Made by a program: the position numbers and the translations under genes | The notes under the pieces: generated by a model | Seen by the model: only the letters and a program-made list of their open reading frames with translations | Databases searched by the model: none | Told to the model about the DNA's origin: nothing | Source of the DNA: Micromonospora sp. HK10 | GTDB taxonomy: Bacteria; Actinomycetota; Actinomycetes; Mycobacteriales; Micromonosporaceae | Length of the DNA stretch: 50,397 nucleotides | Reading direction: 5' to 3' | NCBI RefSeq assembly: GCF_000982955.1 | Contig: NZ_KQ058760.1 | Coordinates: forward strand, 1 to 50,397 | Shown here: one piece after another, positions 24,071 to 33,088 of the stretch | Position numbering within the stretch: the stretch's first letter is position 1 | Layout: each line of letters opens with the position of its first letter

Positions 24071-26864
24071 AGCTCGCGCTGGAGCGGCGGGGCGCCGGCG
24101 CGATGAACCGCGGCGAGTCCGCCGCGAGATCCGGATGCTCCACGTCCAGGGCCAGCTCGGCGGCGTCCTCGATGGGCAGCTCGGCGCCCGCCGCGTACGC
24201 CGCCTCGAACGCCTCGTCGCCCAGCGCGCGCCGCAGCTCCGTCTGCTGGTGAAGCCAGTACGGCCCGTAGATGCCCGGCGTCGCCCGCAGGTACGCCCGG
24301 GTGGCGTGGGCCGCCCCGAAGAGCCGGGCCGCGATCAGCAGGTCCCCGCCCAGCGCGCAACGCACCGCGATCGCGTTCAACGTGTCGCAGGCCCGCCCCA
24401 GATAGCCGTGGCTCATCCGGGACCGGAACGCCACCAGCAGGTGCTCGTGCGCGGCGACCAGATCACCCCGGGCCAGCGCCACCATGCCGAGCAGCATGTC
24501 CACCGACCGGCGGCCCCGCTCGACCGGACGGACCGCCTCCACCGGACGGGCCGCGCCGAGCAGCTCGGCCGCCTCGTCCAGCGCCCCCCGGCGCCAGAGC
24601 AGCTCGGCGAGGTTGTAGACGGCGCGCAGCGCATCCGAGACGACGTCCTGCGCGGACGCCCAGTCGATCACCTCACGGCAGACCCGTTCGGCCTCGGCGA
24701 ACTGTCCCATGTCGACCAGCGGCCCGGCCCGCCCGGCCAACACCCGGGCCAGCAGCCCCAGGTCGCCGGCCTGCCGGGCGGCCGCCTCCGCGCGCTGCGA
24801 GTAGCGCAGCTCCTCGGCGAACTCGCCGTCCGCCCCGGCGTGCAACGAGTGCATGTGGTACGCCGCCGCCAGCTCCGCCTCCGGGATCGGCTCGCCCGTC
24901 TCGGCGATCCGGCCGTAGAGCCGGAACAGCCAGAGCCGCCCCTCACGGGCCAGCCCCCGCTCCCGCCACCACTGGTCCAGCCCGCCGGCCAGGTGCAGCC
25001 CCGAGCGGGCGCTGCCGCCCGTGGCACACCAGCGCAGCGCGGCCCGCAGCTCCCCGGCGAGCGGATCCAGCGCGTACAGGGAGAGGGTGACCGGACGACC
25101 GTCCGGGCCCAGGTGCGCCCGTTCCAGCGCGTGCCGGGACCAGGCCACGTGCCGGTCCCGGGCGGTCCGTTCCTCACCGGCCTCGACCAGCCGGCGGGCC
25201 GCGTACGCCCGGATCGGGTCGAGCATCCGGTAGGTGCTGCCCGAGGCGTGCGGCTCGGCCAGCACCATCGACTTGTCCACCAGCACCGAGAGCGGGTCGA
25301 GCGGGTCGTCGTCGAGCAGCCACTGCACCGCGGACAGGTCCACCGGCCCGGCGAAGACCGCCAGCCAGCGCAGCAGCCGGGCCGAGCGGGCCCCCAGCGT
25401 CCGGTAGGACCAGGTGACCGTGGCCTGCATGGTCAGGTGGCGCTCGCTCGCCGAACGCTGCAACTCCCGGCTCGCCGGAGTGACCGGGGCGGCCCCGGTG
25501 GCGGCCGCCACCAGGTCGACGGTGTCCTGCTGGTTGCCGGTCCAGGCGGGCTCCGCCGGGGGCGGCTCCGGCTCCGCCCGCCCGGCGTCCAGCGTGCCCA
25601 GCATGTCGTCGAGCCGCTCGGCGAGCTGACCGGCCGAGAGCACCCGCATCCGGGCCGCGGCCAGCTCGATGGCGAGCGGCAGCCCGTCCAGCCGGCGGAC
25701 CACCCGCCGCAGGTCGGCCTGCTCGGCGGCATCCGGCGCGCGGCCACCCCGGGCGGCCGCCGTCCGGTCCACCAGCAGCGCCACCGCATCGCTCGCCCCG
25801 CCACCCGGGCCCGGCACGACCGACAGCGGCGGGATCCGCCAGACCACCTCACCGGGCACCCCGAACGACTCCCGGCTGGTGGCGAGCACCCGCACCCCCC
25901 GGCCGCCGGCCAGCAACCGGGAGATCACCTCGGCCGACGCCGCCGGCTGGGCGTCGCAGGTGTCCAGCACGATCAGCATCCGGCGGGCCGCCGCGTACTC
26001 GACCAGGGTGTCCACCATCGGGCGGCCCGGCTCCGGACGCAGCCCGAGCACCGCGGCGATCTCGAACGCCACCAGCCCCGGGTCGGTCACCGCGGCGACG
26101 TCGACGAACCACACCCCGTCCGGGTACGCCTCGACGATCCCCGAGGCCAGCTCCACGGCCAGCCGCGTCTTGCCGGCGCCGCCCGCGCCCAGCACCGTCA
26201 CCAGGCGGTACGCCTCGACCAGCCGGCGCAACTCGGCCCGCTCCACCTCCCGGCCCACGAACGAGGTGACCTGGGTGGGCAGGTTGTGCGCCACCGCGTC
26301 AGCGGTACGCGGACGCGGGAAGCTCCGCTCCAGCCCGGGCGCCACCAGCTGGAACAGGCGTTCCCGGTCGTCGAAGCCGCGCAACCGGTGCAGCCCCAGG
26401 TCCAACAGGGACGCCCCGTCCGGGAGCGGTTCGGCGTGCCGGGCGGTCGCCGCCGAGCAGAGCACCTGTCCACCGTGCGCGGCGGCGGCCACCCGGGCCG
26501 CCCGGTGCACCTCGGGGCTGGCGTACTCGCCGTCGCGGGGCTCGGCGTAGCCGGTGTGCAGGCCCATCCGCACCCGCGGCGCGGCCTCCGGCGTGGGCCA
26601 GTCGTGCCGGGCCAGGGCCCGCTGGGCGGTGAGGCACGCGCTGACCGCCGCGGCGGCGTCGCCGAAGGCCAGGAAGAACGAGTCACCTTCGGTCAGCAGC
26701 TCCGCCCCGTCGGTGCCGGCCAACGTGTCCCGTAGCAGCCGACGGTGTTCCCGCAGCACGGGGCGGTAGCCCGGACCGAGCAACTGGGCCAACCGCGTCG
26801 AACTCTCGATGTCGGTGAACACGAACGTCACCCAACCGCTCGGGAGGTGGAACCCTGGCGACAT
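24069..26864 (-). CDS. Class III cyclase-like domain fused to a STAND (NB-ARC) ATPase
   Basis: 931 residues from the ATG preceded by GGAGG at 8 nt. Residues about 10-170 form a class III nucleotidyl cyclase homology domain: the first metal Asp is D18 (FTDIESST), the second site is EGDSFF, and the usual VNRAAR is VHRAAR (Asn to His). About 190-560 is an AfsR/LuxR-like ATPase with Walker A GAGGAGKTRLA near 226 and Walker B MLIVLDTCD. The rest is alpha-helical repeats of TPR type. No DNA-binding domain is visible. Similar proteins abound in mycobacteria and relatives; signal and output are unknown, and the cyclase may be inactive. Confidence 0.85.
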   Translation of the reverse strand: MSPGFHLPSGWVTFVFTDIESSTRLAQLLGPGYRPVLREHRRLLRDTLAGTDGAELLTEGDSFFLAFGDAAAAVSACLTAQRALARHDWPTPEAAPRVRMGLHTGYAEPRDGEYASPEVHRAARVAAAAHGGQVLCSAATARHAEPLPDGASLLDLGLHRLRGFDDRERLFQLVAPGLERSFPRPRTADAVAHNLPTQVTSFVGREVERAELRRLVEAYRLVTVLGAGGAGKTRLAVELASGIVEAYPDGVWFVDVAAVTDPGLVAFEIAAVLGLRPEPGRPMVDTLVEYAAARRMLIVLDTCDAQPAASAEVISRLLAGGRGVRVLATSRESFGVPGEVVWRIPPLSVVPGPGGGASDAVALLVDRTAAARGGRAPDAAEQADLRRVVRRLDGLPLAIELAAARMRVLSAGQLAERLDDMLGTLDAGRAEPEPPPAEPAWTGNQQDTVDLVAAATGAAPVTPASRELQRSASERHLTMQATVTWSYRTLGARSARLLRWLAVFAGPVDLSAVQWLLDDDPLDPLSVLVDKSMVLAEPHASGSTYRMLDPIRAYAARRLVEAGEERTARDRHVAWSRHALERAHLGPDGRPVTLSLYALDPLAGELRAALRWCATGGSARSGLHLAGGLDQWWRERGLAREGRLWLFRLYGRIAETGEPIPEAELAAAYHMHSLHAGADGEFAEELRYSQRAEAAARQAGDLGLLARVLAGRAGPLVDMGQFAEAERVCREVIDWASAQDVVSDALRAVYNLAELLWRRGALDEAAELLGAARPVEAVRPVERGRRSVDMLLGMVALARGDLVAAHEHLLVAFRSRMSHGYLGRACDTLNAIAVRCALGGDLLIAARLFGAAHATRAYLRATPGIYGPYWLHQQTELRRALGDEAFEAAYAAGAELPIEDAAELALDVEHPDLAADSPRFIAPAPRRSSAS

Positions 26865-27019
26865 GCGTGGAACCTCCGCCCCTGACGTCGGTCTCATGCT
26901 GCCCTATGGTCACGCGGTTACGCATCGTGAGAACGGCCGGGCAGATTCCGACCCAAGGTGCCAAAGGAAAACACCGCCGGCAAGGTACAGATCGACCGGC
27001 GAGGGGAGCCGGAGGACGG

Positions 27020-27241
27020 TCAGCAGCCGCAGGCGCCGCCGCAGCAGCCCCCACCGGCCGGGGCCGCGCCGCCGCCGGCCGGACCCACGCCGCCCCGGCC
27101 GGTGACCGCGACGGTGGAGAGCAGCTTCACGGTGTCGGTGTGGCCCTGCGGGCAGGACGCGGGCTGACCGGCCTCGGCCATCGGCCGGTTGACCTCGAAG
27201 GTGTCGCCGCAGGCGCGGCAGCGGAAGTCGTAGCGGGGCAT
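27020..27241 (-). CDS. FmdB-type zinc ribbon protein
   Basis: 73 residues beginning MPRYDFRCRACGDTFE, with a CxxC at 8-11 and a second, looser cysteine site at C30 (SCPQGH), as in the FmdB/regulatory zinc-ribbon family. The tail is Gly-rich and ends GGGCCGGACGC. Usual for short FmdB proteins in actinobacteria, which bind zinc and are annotated as putative regulators without clear function. It sits on the minus strand upstream of the large regulator gene, with about 155 bp between. Confidence 0.85.
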   Translation of the reverse strand: MPRYDFRCRACGDTFEVNRPMAEAGQPASCPQGHTDTVKLLSTVAVTGRGGVGPAGGGAAPAGGGCCGGACGC

Positions 27242-27285
27242 GCCATCAGGGTACGACCGGGCCTGACGTGCCGGCAGGCATGGGT

Positions 27286-27291
27286 GATACT
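27286..27291 (+). promoter_or_regulatory. -10-like hexamer GATACT 6 nt before GTG
   Basis: GATACT differs from TATACT at one base and ends 6 nt before the GTG at 27298. No ribosome-binding site is present. Suggests a leaderless mRNA for the transglycosylase gene (inference). Confidence 0.4.
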
Positions 27292-27297
27292 CGACGG

Positions 27298-28578
27298 GTG
27301 GTGGACGGCGAGGAGCGATCGACGATTCGACCCCTGCGACCGGCCGCGCCGCCCGACGGCGTCGGCCCGGCGCCGCTCCCCCGACCCCGCCGCGCCGGCC
27401 GCCGCAAGCCGACCCCCGCCCCGCCGGAGCCCGCCGCCGATCCCGCCGCCGCGGTGAGCGCCCCGGCCGCCGAGACGGAGGCGGCGGGCGACGCGACGCC
27501 CACCGACGCTGCCGCGACCGGCGCGAAGGCGACCGCCGCGGACGACACCGACACCGCCGCGACCGGCGCGAAGGCGACGGCCGCGGACGACAGCGGGCCG
27601 GCCGGGGCCGGCGGGACGGAGGGCCTCCGCCCGGGCCGGCGCCGCCGGGTGCCGTTCGCGCACGCCGTACGGCTGCCCGGACCCCGGCAGCTCGCGGTGG
27701 GCACGGCCCGGGCCACCCGGGCCTGGTCCCGCCGGCCGAGCGGAAGGGCCGCCCTGCCCGGCATCTTCCTGCTCGCCCTGGTCTCGGCGGCCACCGCGGC
27801 GGGCGCGCTGGTGCTCCCGGCCACCGTGCACCGGTCGCGGCCGGTGGCCGTCGACGTGACCGCGTCCGCCTCCGCCGGCGTACCGCAGGAGGGCCCGACG
27901 CCCGGGACGACCGACCTGGGGCTGCCCGGCGGGCCGCTGCCGACCCAGACGGCGCTGCCCGGTGGTCCGACGCCGACCGGGCCGGAGATCGGGCTGCCGG
28001 CCGGCCGGCCGGCGGACGCTTTGGCCGGCTGGGCACAGCAGCTCAGTCCGGCGACCGGCATCCCGGTGGTGGCGTTGCAGGCGTACGGCTACGCCGAATG
28101 GGTGCTCAGCCAGACCCAGCGGAGCTGCCAGCTCAGCTGGACCACGCTGGCCGCCATCGGGTACGTGGAGTCCCGGCACGGCTCCGCCAACGGCGCGAAG
28201 CTCCAGCCCACCGGCGTCTCCACCCCGGAGATCGTCGGTGACCCGCTCGACGGCCAGGGCGGCCGGTCCCGGATCCTCGACACCGACCGGGGGGTGCTCG
28301 ACCACGACACGGTCTACGACCGCGCGCTCGGCCCGATGCAGTTCATCCCGAGCACCTGGCAGGAGATCGGCGCGGACGCCGACGACGACGGCGCGAAGAA
28401 CCCGCACGACATCGACGACGCGGCCCTGGCGGCGGGCAACTACCTGTGTAAGGGCGGCCGGAACATGACCATCCCCGGCGACTGGTGGGGCGCCATCCTG
28501 TCGTACAACGATGTACGCCGGTACGCCCAGGACGTCTTCAGCAAAGCGGACGAGTACGGGCGGCTCAGCGGTACGTGA
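27298..28578 (+). CDS. Membrane-anchored lytic transglycosylase-like protein
   Basis: 426 residues if started at the GTG 6 nt after a -10-like hexamer; GTG 27268 is an in-frame alternative. A long Pro/Ala/Asp-rich cytoplasmic N-terminus contains a 15-residue tandem repeat (TGAKATAADD twice; DNA period 45 bp from 27511). One membrane helix (about 153-175) leads to an extracytoplasmic SLT_2-type lytic transglycosylase domain (about 240-425), with the likely catalytic Glu in GYVESRHG, then ALGPMQFIPSTW and DIDDAALAAGNYLC. It would cleave peptidoglycan glycan strands at the cell surface. Confidence 0.85.
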   Translation: MVDGEERSTIRPLRPAAPPDGVGPAPLPRPRRAGRRKPTPAPPEPAADPAAAVSAPAAETEAAGDATPTDAAATGAKATAADDTDTAATGAKATAADDSGPAGAGGTEGLRPGRRRRVPFAHAVRLPGPRQLAVGTARATRAWSRRPSGRAALPGIFLLALVSAATAAGALVLPATVHRSRPVAVDVTASASAGVPQEGPTPGTTDLGLPGGPLPTQTALPGGPTPTGPEIGLPAGRPADALAGWAQQLSPATGIPVVALQAYGYAEWVLSQTQRSCQLSWTTLAAIGYVESRHGSANGAKLQPTGVSTPEIVGDPLDGQGGRSRILDTDRGVLDHDTVYDRALGPMQFIPSTWQEIGADADDDGAKNPHDIDDAALAAGNYLCKGGRNMTIPGDWWGAILSYNDVRRYAQDVFSKADEYGRLSGT

Positions 28579-28647
28579 CGTGACGGCTTGCGTACATTCG
28601 CGGACTGAGCCCTTCCCCCGGGCACCCGTTACCGGCAAGCTAGACGG

Positions 28648-29667
28648 GTGATGGTGCGCGAGTGGGACCCCCGGACCGCGTCGTCCGCCGAGATCGCGTC
28701 GCTGTTGGACACGCTGAACGCGGTCCTGGCGGCCGACCTGCCGCAGGATCCACCCTGGCGGGAGAGCTCCCTGCGGGAATACCTCTCCGAGGTGATGCCG
28801 GGTGAGCGGCGCCTCTCCTGGATCGCCCAGGACGATCCGGCCCCCGACGGCACCCCGGGCGCCGTCCTGGGCCAGGTGCACGTCCTGCTGCTCGGCGGCA
28901 TCGGCGTGCTGGAGGTGCTGGTCCATCCGTCGGTCCGCCGCACCGGCCTGGGCCGGGAGCTGGTCCGGGTGGCCGCCCGCCGGGTCTGGGACGAGGGTTT
29001 CCAGTCCATCGGCGTCGAGGTGGTCGGCGACACCCCGGCCGTGGGGTTCTACGAGTCGCTCGGCTTCGTCCGGGAGTACGTGGAGACCCGCAGCGTGCTC
29101 GACCTGGGCGCGGTCGACTGGCCGACGCTGACCGAGATGGCCAGCGGCATCGGGGCCGGCTACCACCTGGAGTTCTGCCCGGGCGGCCTGCCCGACGAGC
29201 TGCTCGCGCCGTACGCGCGGGCCAAGGCCGAGGTGCGCGACGTCGACGACGGTGAGCTGCGGCCCAGCTCGTACGACCCGCAGCGGCTGCGGGACAGCCT
29301 CGACACCCTGCACCGGCGGGGCATGAAGCCGTACATCGTGCTGGCCCTGCACGAGCAGACCGGCGAGGTGGCCGGGCTGACCGAGGTGGTGGTGCCGGCG
29401 CAGCACCCGACCCGGGCCGACCAGTACGACACCATCGTGGTCCGGGACCACCGCGGCTACGGCATCGACCGGGCCATCAAGGCGCGGATGCTGCTGGAGC
29501 TGCGTTCGGCCGAGCCGGCGCTGGCCGAGGTGCAGACCTGGAACGCACAGGCCAACGAGGCCATGCTCAAGGTCAACGCGGAGCTGGGCTACCGCCCCGA
29601 CCGGGACTGGTGTGAATACAGCGTGGACGTCGCCGAGCTGGTGCATCGGCTCGACGCACACCGATGA
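28648..29667 (+). CDS. Double-GNAT N-acetyltransferase
   Basis: 339 residues (first codons GTG ATG GTG, so the exact start is ambiguous). Two GNAT domains in tandem: the first about 1-155 with acetyl-CoA motif VHPSVRRTGLGRELV and GFYESLGF; the second about 190-330 with VRDHRGYGIDRAIK and NAELGYRPDRDW. Tandem GNAT architecture is seen in mycothiol synthase MshD and other actinobacterial acetyltransferases. It may act on a small amine or aminoglycoside-like substrate, but lacks clear specificity motifs. Alone in its unit. Confidence 0.85.
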   Translation: MMVREWDPRTASSAEIASLLDTLNAVLAADLPQDPPWRESSLREYLSEVMPGERRLSWIAQDDPAPDGTPGAVLGQVHVLLLGGIGVLEVLVHPSVRRTGLGRELVRVAARRVWDEGFQSIGVEVVGDTPAVGFYESLGFVREYVETRSVLDLGAVDWPTLTEMASGIGAGYHLEFCPGGLPDELLAPYARAKAEVRDVDDGELRPSSYDPQRLRDSLDTLHRRGMKPYIVLALHEQTGEVAGLTEVVVPAQHPTRADQYDTIVVRDHRGYGIDRAIKARMLLELRSAEPALAEVQTWNAQANEAMLKVNAELGYRPDRDWCEYSVDVAELVHRLDAHR

Positions 29668-29761
29668 CAGATATTCACCAAACGGCTGCCCGGGGGATGG
29701 ACGGCGAGCGGTAACGCCCCTTAACGTGCGTTAGTTCCCGCCCACCCATCGTGGAGGCTTC

Positions 29762-32700
29762 ATGCGCCCGCGCCGCACCCTAGCCGCGCTCGCGACGACC
29801 GCCGCCGTCACCCTGACGGCCATCGGCGTCGCACCCCCCGCGGCCAGCGCCGCGCCCACCGACCTGTTCATCTCCGAGTACGTCGAGGGGTCGTCCAACA
29901 ACAAGGCCGTCGAGCTGTACAACGGCACCGGCGCCCCGGTCGACCTGGCCGCGGGCGGCTACCAGCTCCAGTTCTTCTTCAACGGCGCCACCACGTCGAC
30001 GAACGTCGCGCTGACCGGCACCGTCGCGGCCGGCGACGTCTTCGTCTTCGCCGCCTCGGCGGCCGCGCCGGCGATCCTGGCCGAGGCCGACCAGACGTAC
30101 GGCGGCTCGCTCTACAACGGCGACGACGCGATCGTGCTCCGCAAGGGCGGCACGGTGCTCGACGCGATCGGCCAGGTCGGGGTCGACCCGGGCACCGAGT
30201 GGGGCACCGGGCTCACCAGCACGGCGGACAACACCCTGCGCCGGCTCCCGTCGATCACCTCGGGCGACACCGACCCGTTGGACGCGTTCGACCCGGCCGT
30301 GCAGTGGGCCGGCTTCGCCACCGACACGTTCGACGGCCTGGGCAGCCACCACGTCGACGGGGGCAGTCCGGTCGACCAGCCGGCCACGGTGACCTGCGGC
30401 GGCGCGTTGACCGTGGAGGCCGGCGGCACGGCGACCCGGCAGGTCAGCGCCACCGACGCCGACGACACCATCACCGACCTGGCGGTCACCGCGGTCGCCC
30501 CAGCACCGGCGGCCGGCTCGGTCAGCCGTACCGCCTTCACCGCCGCGACCGGCGTAGGGGGCACCGCCACCGCCACCCTGACCGCGACCGGCCTCCCGGC
30601 CGGCTCCTACGCGGTCACCGTGACCGCGACGGACGCCGAGGGCGGCACCGCCGCCTGCACCCTGACCGTGCAGGCCACCGCGCTGCTGTCGGTGGGCGAG
30701 GTGCAGGGCCGCACGGGCGACGACGAGAACGGCCGCACCGACCGCTCCCCGCTCGCCCCGGCCAGCGGCAACGGCACCAGCTCCGCCCTGTACGACGTGC
30801 GCGGCGTGATCACCCAGAAGTCGCTGACCCGGTCCTCGGCCGGGGCCGACCAGTGGGGCTTCTACCTGCAGAGCCGCCTCGGCACCGAGGACGGGGACCC
30901 GTTCACCGCCGACGGCATCTTCGTCTTCATGGGCTCGTTCACCACGCTGATCGGCGGTTACGCGCCGACCGTCGGTGACGAGGTGGTGCTGCGGGGCCGG
31001 GTCTCCGAATACTTCGACCAGACCCAGCTCTCCAGCGCCTCGCTGGTCCGCAAGCTCGACTCCGGCCTGGACGTCGACACGGCGGTGCGGGTGGACGACG
31101 CGACGCCGCCGGCCGGGGCTGCCGCCGCCGACCGGTACTGGGAGCGGCACGAGGGTGAGCGGATGCGGGTCCGTTCCGGCAGCGGGGTCTCCGCTCCACG
31201 GCACATCTACGCCTCCACCGCCGACTCGGAGGTCTACGTGGTGGACCGCGAGGACCCGATCATGAAGCGGTCCGACCCGTACGCCCGCCGGGTGTTCCGG
31301 GACGCGCACCCGCTGGACGACATCCCGGGCACGCTCTTCGACAACGGCAACAACCAGCGGATCCTGCTCGGCGCCGGCGGCGTTAAGGCGACCGCCGGGG
31401 ACTCGGCCGCGCTGCTGCCCGAGGCCCGCACCTTCGACACGTTGACCGAGGACGCCTACGGCGCCATCTCGTACGCGTTCAGCAAGTACAGCGTGCAGCC
31501 GGAGCAGCTGACGCTGACCGGTGGCGTGGAGCCGGCGGAGAACAACCCGCCGCAGCCGGCCAACCGGAACTCGGAGGTCGCGGTCGCCACCTACAACGTG
31601 GAGAACCTGTACGACTACCGGGATGATCCGTTCGACGGCTGCGACTTCGCCGGCAACTCGGGCTGCGCCGGGGTCAGCCCGCCGTTCGACTACGTACCGG
31701 CCAGCGAGGCGGCGTACACCGAGCGGCTGGGTGTGGAGGCCCGGCAGATCGTGAACGATCTGCACAGTCCCGACCTGGTGCTCGTGCAGGAGGCCGAGGA
31801 CCAGGACATCTGTGCGGTGGCCGAAGGCAGACTGGTCTGCGGTGACACCAACAACGCCGACGGCGCGCCGGACACCATCCAGGAGCTGGCGCTGGCCGTC
31901 GCGGCCAACGGCGGGCCTGCCTACGCGGCGGCCTACGACCGGACCGGCGCGGACGCCCGGGGCATCACCTCGGCGTTCCTCTACCGCACCGACCGGTTGA
32001 CGTTGGCCGAGGCGACCGCCACCGACCCGCTGCTGGGCTCCGCGCCCACCGTGAGCTACCGCTCGGCGGCGCTGCCGTCCAACGCGGACGTGCAGAACCC
32101 GAAGGCGTTCAATGCGGTGCTGCCGGCCGACGTGGACCGGTCCACCGGGGTGGACGGCAGCAACGTCTACACCCGGGCGGTCCAGCTGGCCAAGTTCACC
32201 GTGGCGGCGGGGCCGGGCTCGACCGAGCACTACACCCTCTGGGCGGCGAGCAACCACTACTCGTCCGGGCCGGACACCCGGGTCGGGCAGCGGCGCGAGC
32301 AGGCCGCGTACGGGGCCGCGGTGGTGCAGGCGGTCGAGGCGAGCGACCGGCACGCGCGGGTCGTGTACGGCGGTGACCTGAACGTGTTCCCGCGGCCGGA
32401 CGACCCGATCGCCACCGGCGAGAACCCCACCCCGTCAGACCAGTTGGGCCCGCTGTACCAGGCCGGCATGCACAACCTCTGGGACGATCTGGTGGCGGAC
32501 GTGCCGGCGGCGGCCTACTCGTACACCTTCAGCGGGCAGGCTCAGACGCTGGACAACCTCTTCGTCAACGACGAACTGCACAGCGACCTGGTGCAGGTAC
32601 GGGCGGCGCACATCAACGCCGACTACCCGACCGACGCCGAGGGCCTGGGCGACCGGGGAGCCAGCGACCACGACCCGCAGGTGGCCCGGTTCCGTTCCCG

Positions 32701-33034
32701 CGCGTCGTTGAGCGTGGCCGACACCGCGGTGCTCGAGGGCGACAAGGGCAACAGCACCATGACGTTCACCGTGACGGTGTCCCGGCCGCTGTCGGTGCCG
32801 GCCCTGATTTGCGCCACCACCTACGGCACCACCGCCCAGGCCGGGTCGGACTACGACCCGTACGTGGGCTGCCGGACCTTGGCGGCCGGTCAGACTTCGC
32901 TGGCCTTCCCGGTGACCGTGCGCGGTGACCGAAAGCGCGAGGCGGACGAGCAGCTCAAGCTGTACGTGGCCGGCGTGCCGGGGCTCCGGCTGGCCGATGT
33001 GGTCGGCGTGGGGACCATCCGCAACGACGACTGA
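29762..33034 (+). CDS. Large secreted LTD/endonuclease-phosphatase nuclease (ExeM/NucH type)
   Basis: 1090 residues. Signal peptide about 1-30 (ends SAA-PTD); lamin-tail domain about 32-200 (LFISEYVEGSSNNKAVELYN); Ig-like segment about 210-310; OB-like region about 315-600; endonuclease/exonuclease/phosphatase domain about 605-980 with NVENLYDY near 612, VQEAED near 675, GGDLNVF near 869 and the catalytic His in SDHDPQ near 967; Calx-beta domain about 985-1090. A secreted DNase by family, likely for nucleic-acid scavenging or biofilm turnover. TGGAGG lies 4 nt before the ATG. A GTTCACC-like element upstream (29673-29683) may be half of a PHO box. Confidence 0.9.
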   Translation: MRPRRTLAALATTAAVTLTAIGVAPPAASAAPTDLFISEYVEGSSNNKAVELYNGTGAPVDLAAGGYQLQFFFNGATTSTNVALTGTVAAGDVFVFAASAAAPAILAEADQTYGGSLYNGDDAIVLRKGGTVLDAIGQVGVDPGTEWGTGLTSTADNTLRRLPSITSGDTDPLDAFDPAVQWAGFATDTFDGLGSHHVDGGSPVDQPATVTCGGALTVEAGGTATRQVSATDADDTITDLAVTAVAPAPAAGSVSRTAFTAATGVGGTATATLTATGLPAGSYAVTVTATDAEGGTAACTLTVQATALLSVGEVQGRTGDDENGRTDRSPLAPASGNGTSSALYDVRGVITQKSLTRSSAGADQWGFYLQSRLGTEDGDPFTADGIFVFMGSFTTLIGGYAPTVGDEVVLRGRVSEYFDQTQLSSASLVRKLDSGLDVDTAVRVDDATPPAGAAAADRYWERHEGERMRVRSGSGVSAPRHIYASTADSEVYVVDREDPIMKRSDPYARRVFRDAHPLDDIPGTLFDNGNNQRILLGAGGVKATAGDSAALLPEARTFDTLTEDAYGAISYAFSKYSVQPEQLTLTGGVEPAENNPPQPANRNSEVAVATYNVENLYDYRDDPFDGCDFAGNSGCAGVSPPFDYVPASEAAYTERLGVEARQIVNDLHSPDLVLVQEAEDQDICAVAEGRLVCGDTNNADGAPDTIQELALAVAANGGPAYAAAYDRTGADARGITSAFLYRTDRLTLAEATATDPLLGSAPTVSYRSAALPSNADVQNPKAFNAVLPADVDRSTGVDGSNVYTRAVQLAKFTVAAGPGSTEHYTLWAASNHYSSGPDTRVGQRREQAAYGAAVVQAVEASDRHARVVYGGDLNVFPRPDDPIATGENPTPSDQLGPLYQAGMHNLWDDLVADVPAAAYSYTFSGQAQTLDNLFVNDELHSDLVQVRAAHINADYPTDAEGLGDRGASDHDPQVARFRSRASLSVADTAVLEGDKGNSTMTFTVTVSRPLSVPALICATTYGTTAQAGSDYDPYVGCRTLAAGQTSLAFPVTVRGDRKREADEQLKLYVAGVPGLRLADVVGVGTIRNDD

Positions 33035-33050
33035 CGGCTCCACCGGGTAG

Positions 33051-33088
33051 CGGCCCGCCGTCCGGCTCACCAGCCGGACGGCGGGCCG
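33051..33088. terminator. 17-bp perfect hairpin between nuclease and XRE genes
   Basis: CGGCCCGCCGTCCGGCT (33051-33067) pairs perfectly with 33072-33088 across a CACC loop. The loop and right arm are inside the last codons and stop of the minus-strand XRE gene. Strong bidirectional terminator candidate. Confidence 0.8.
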
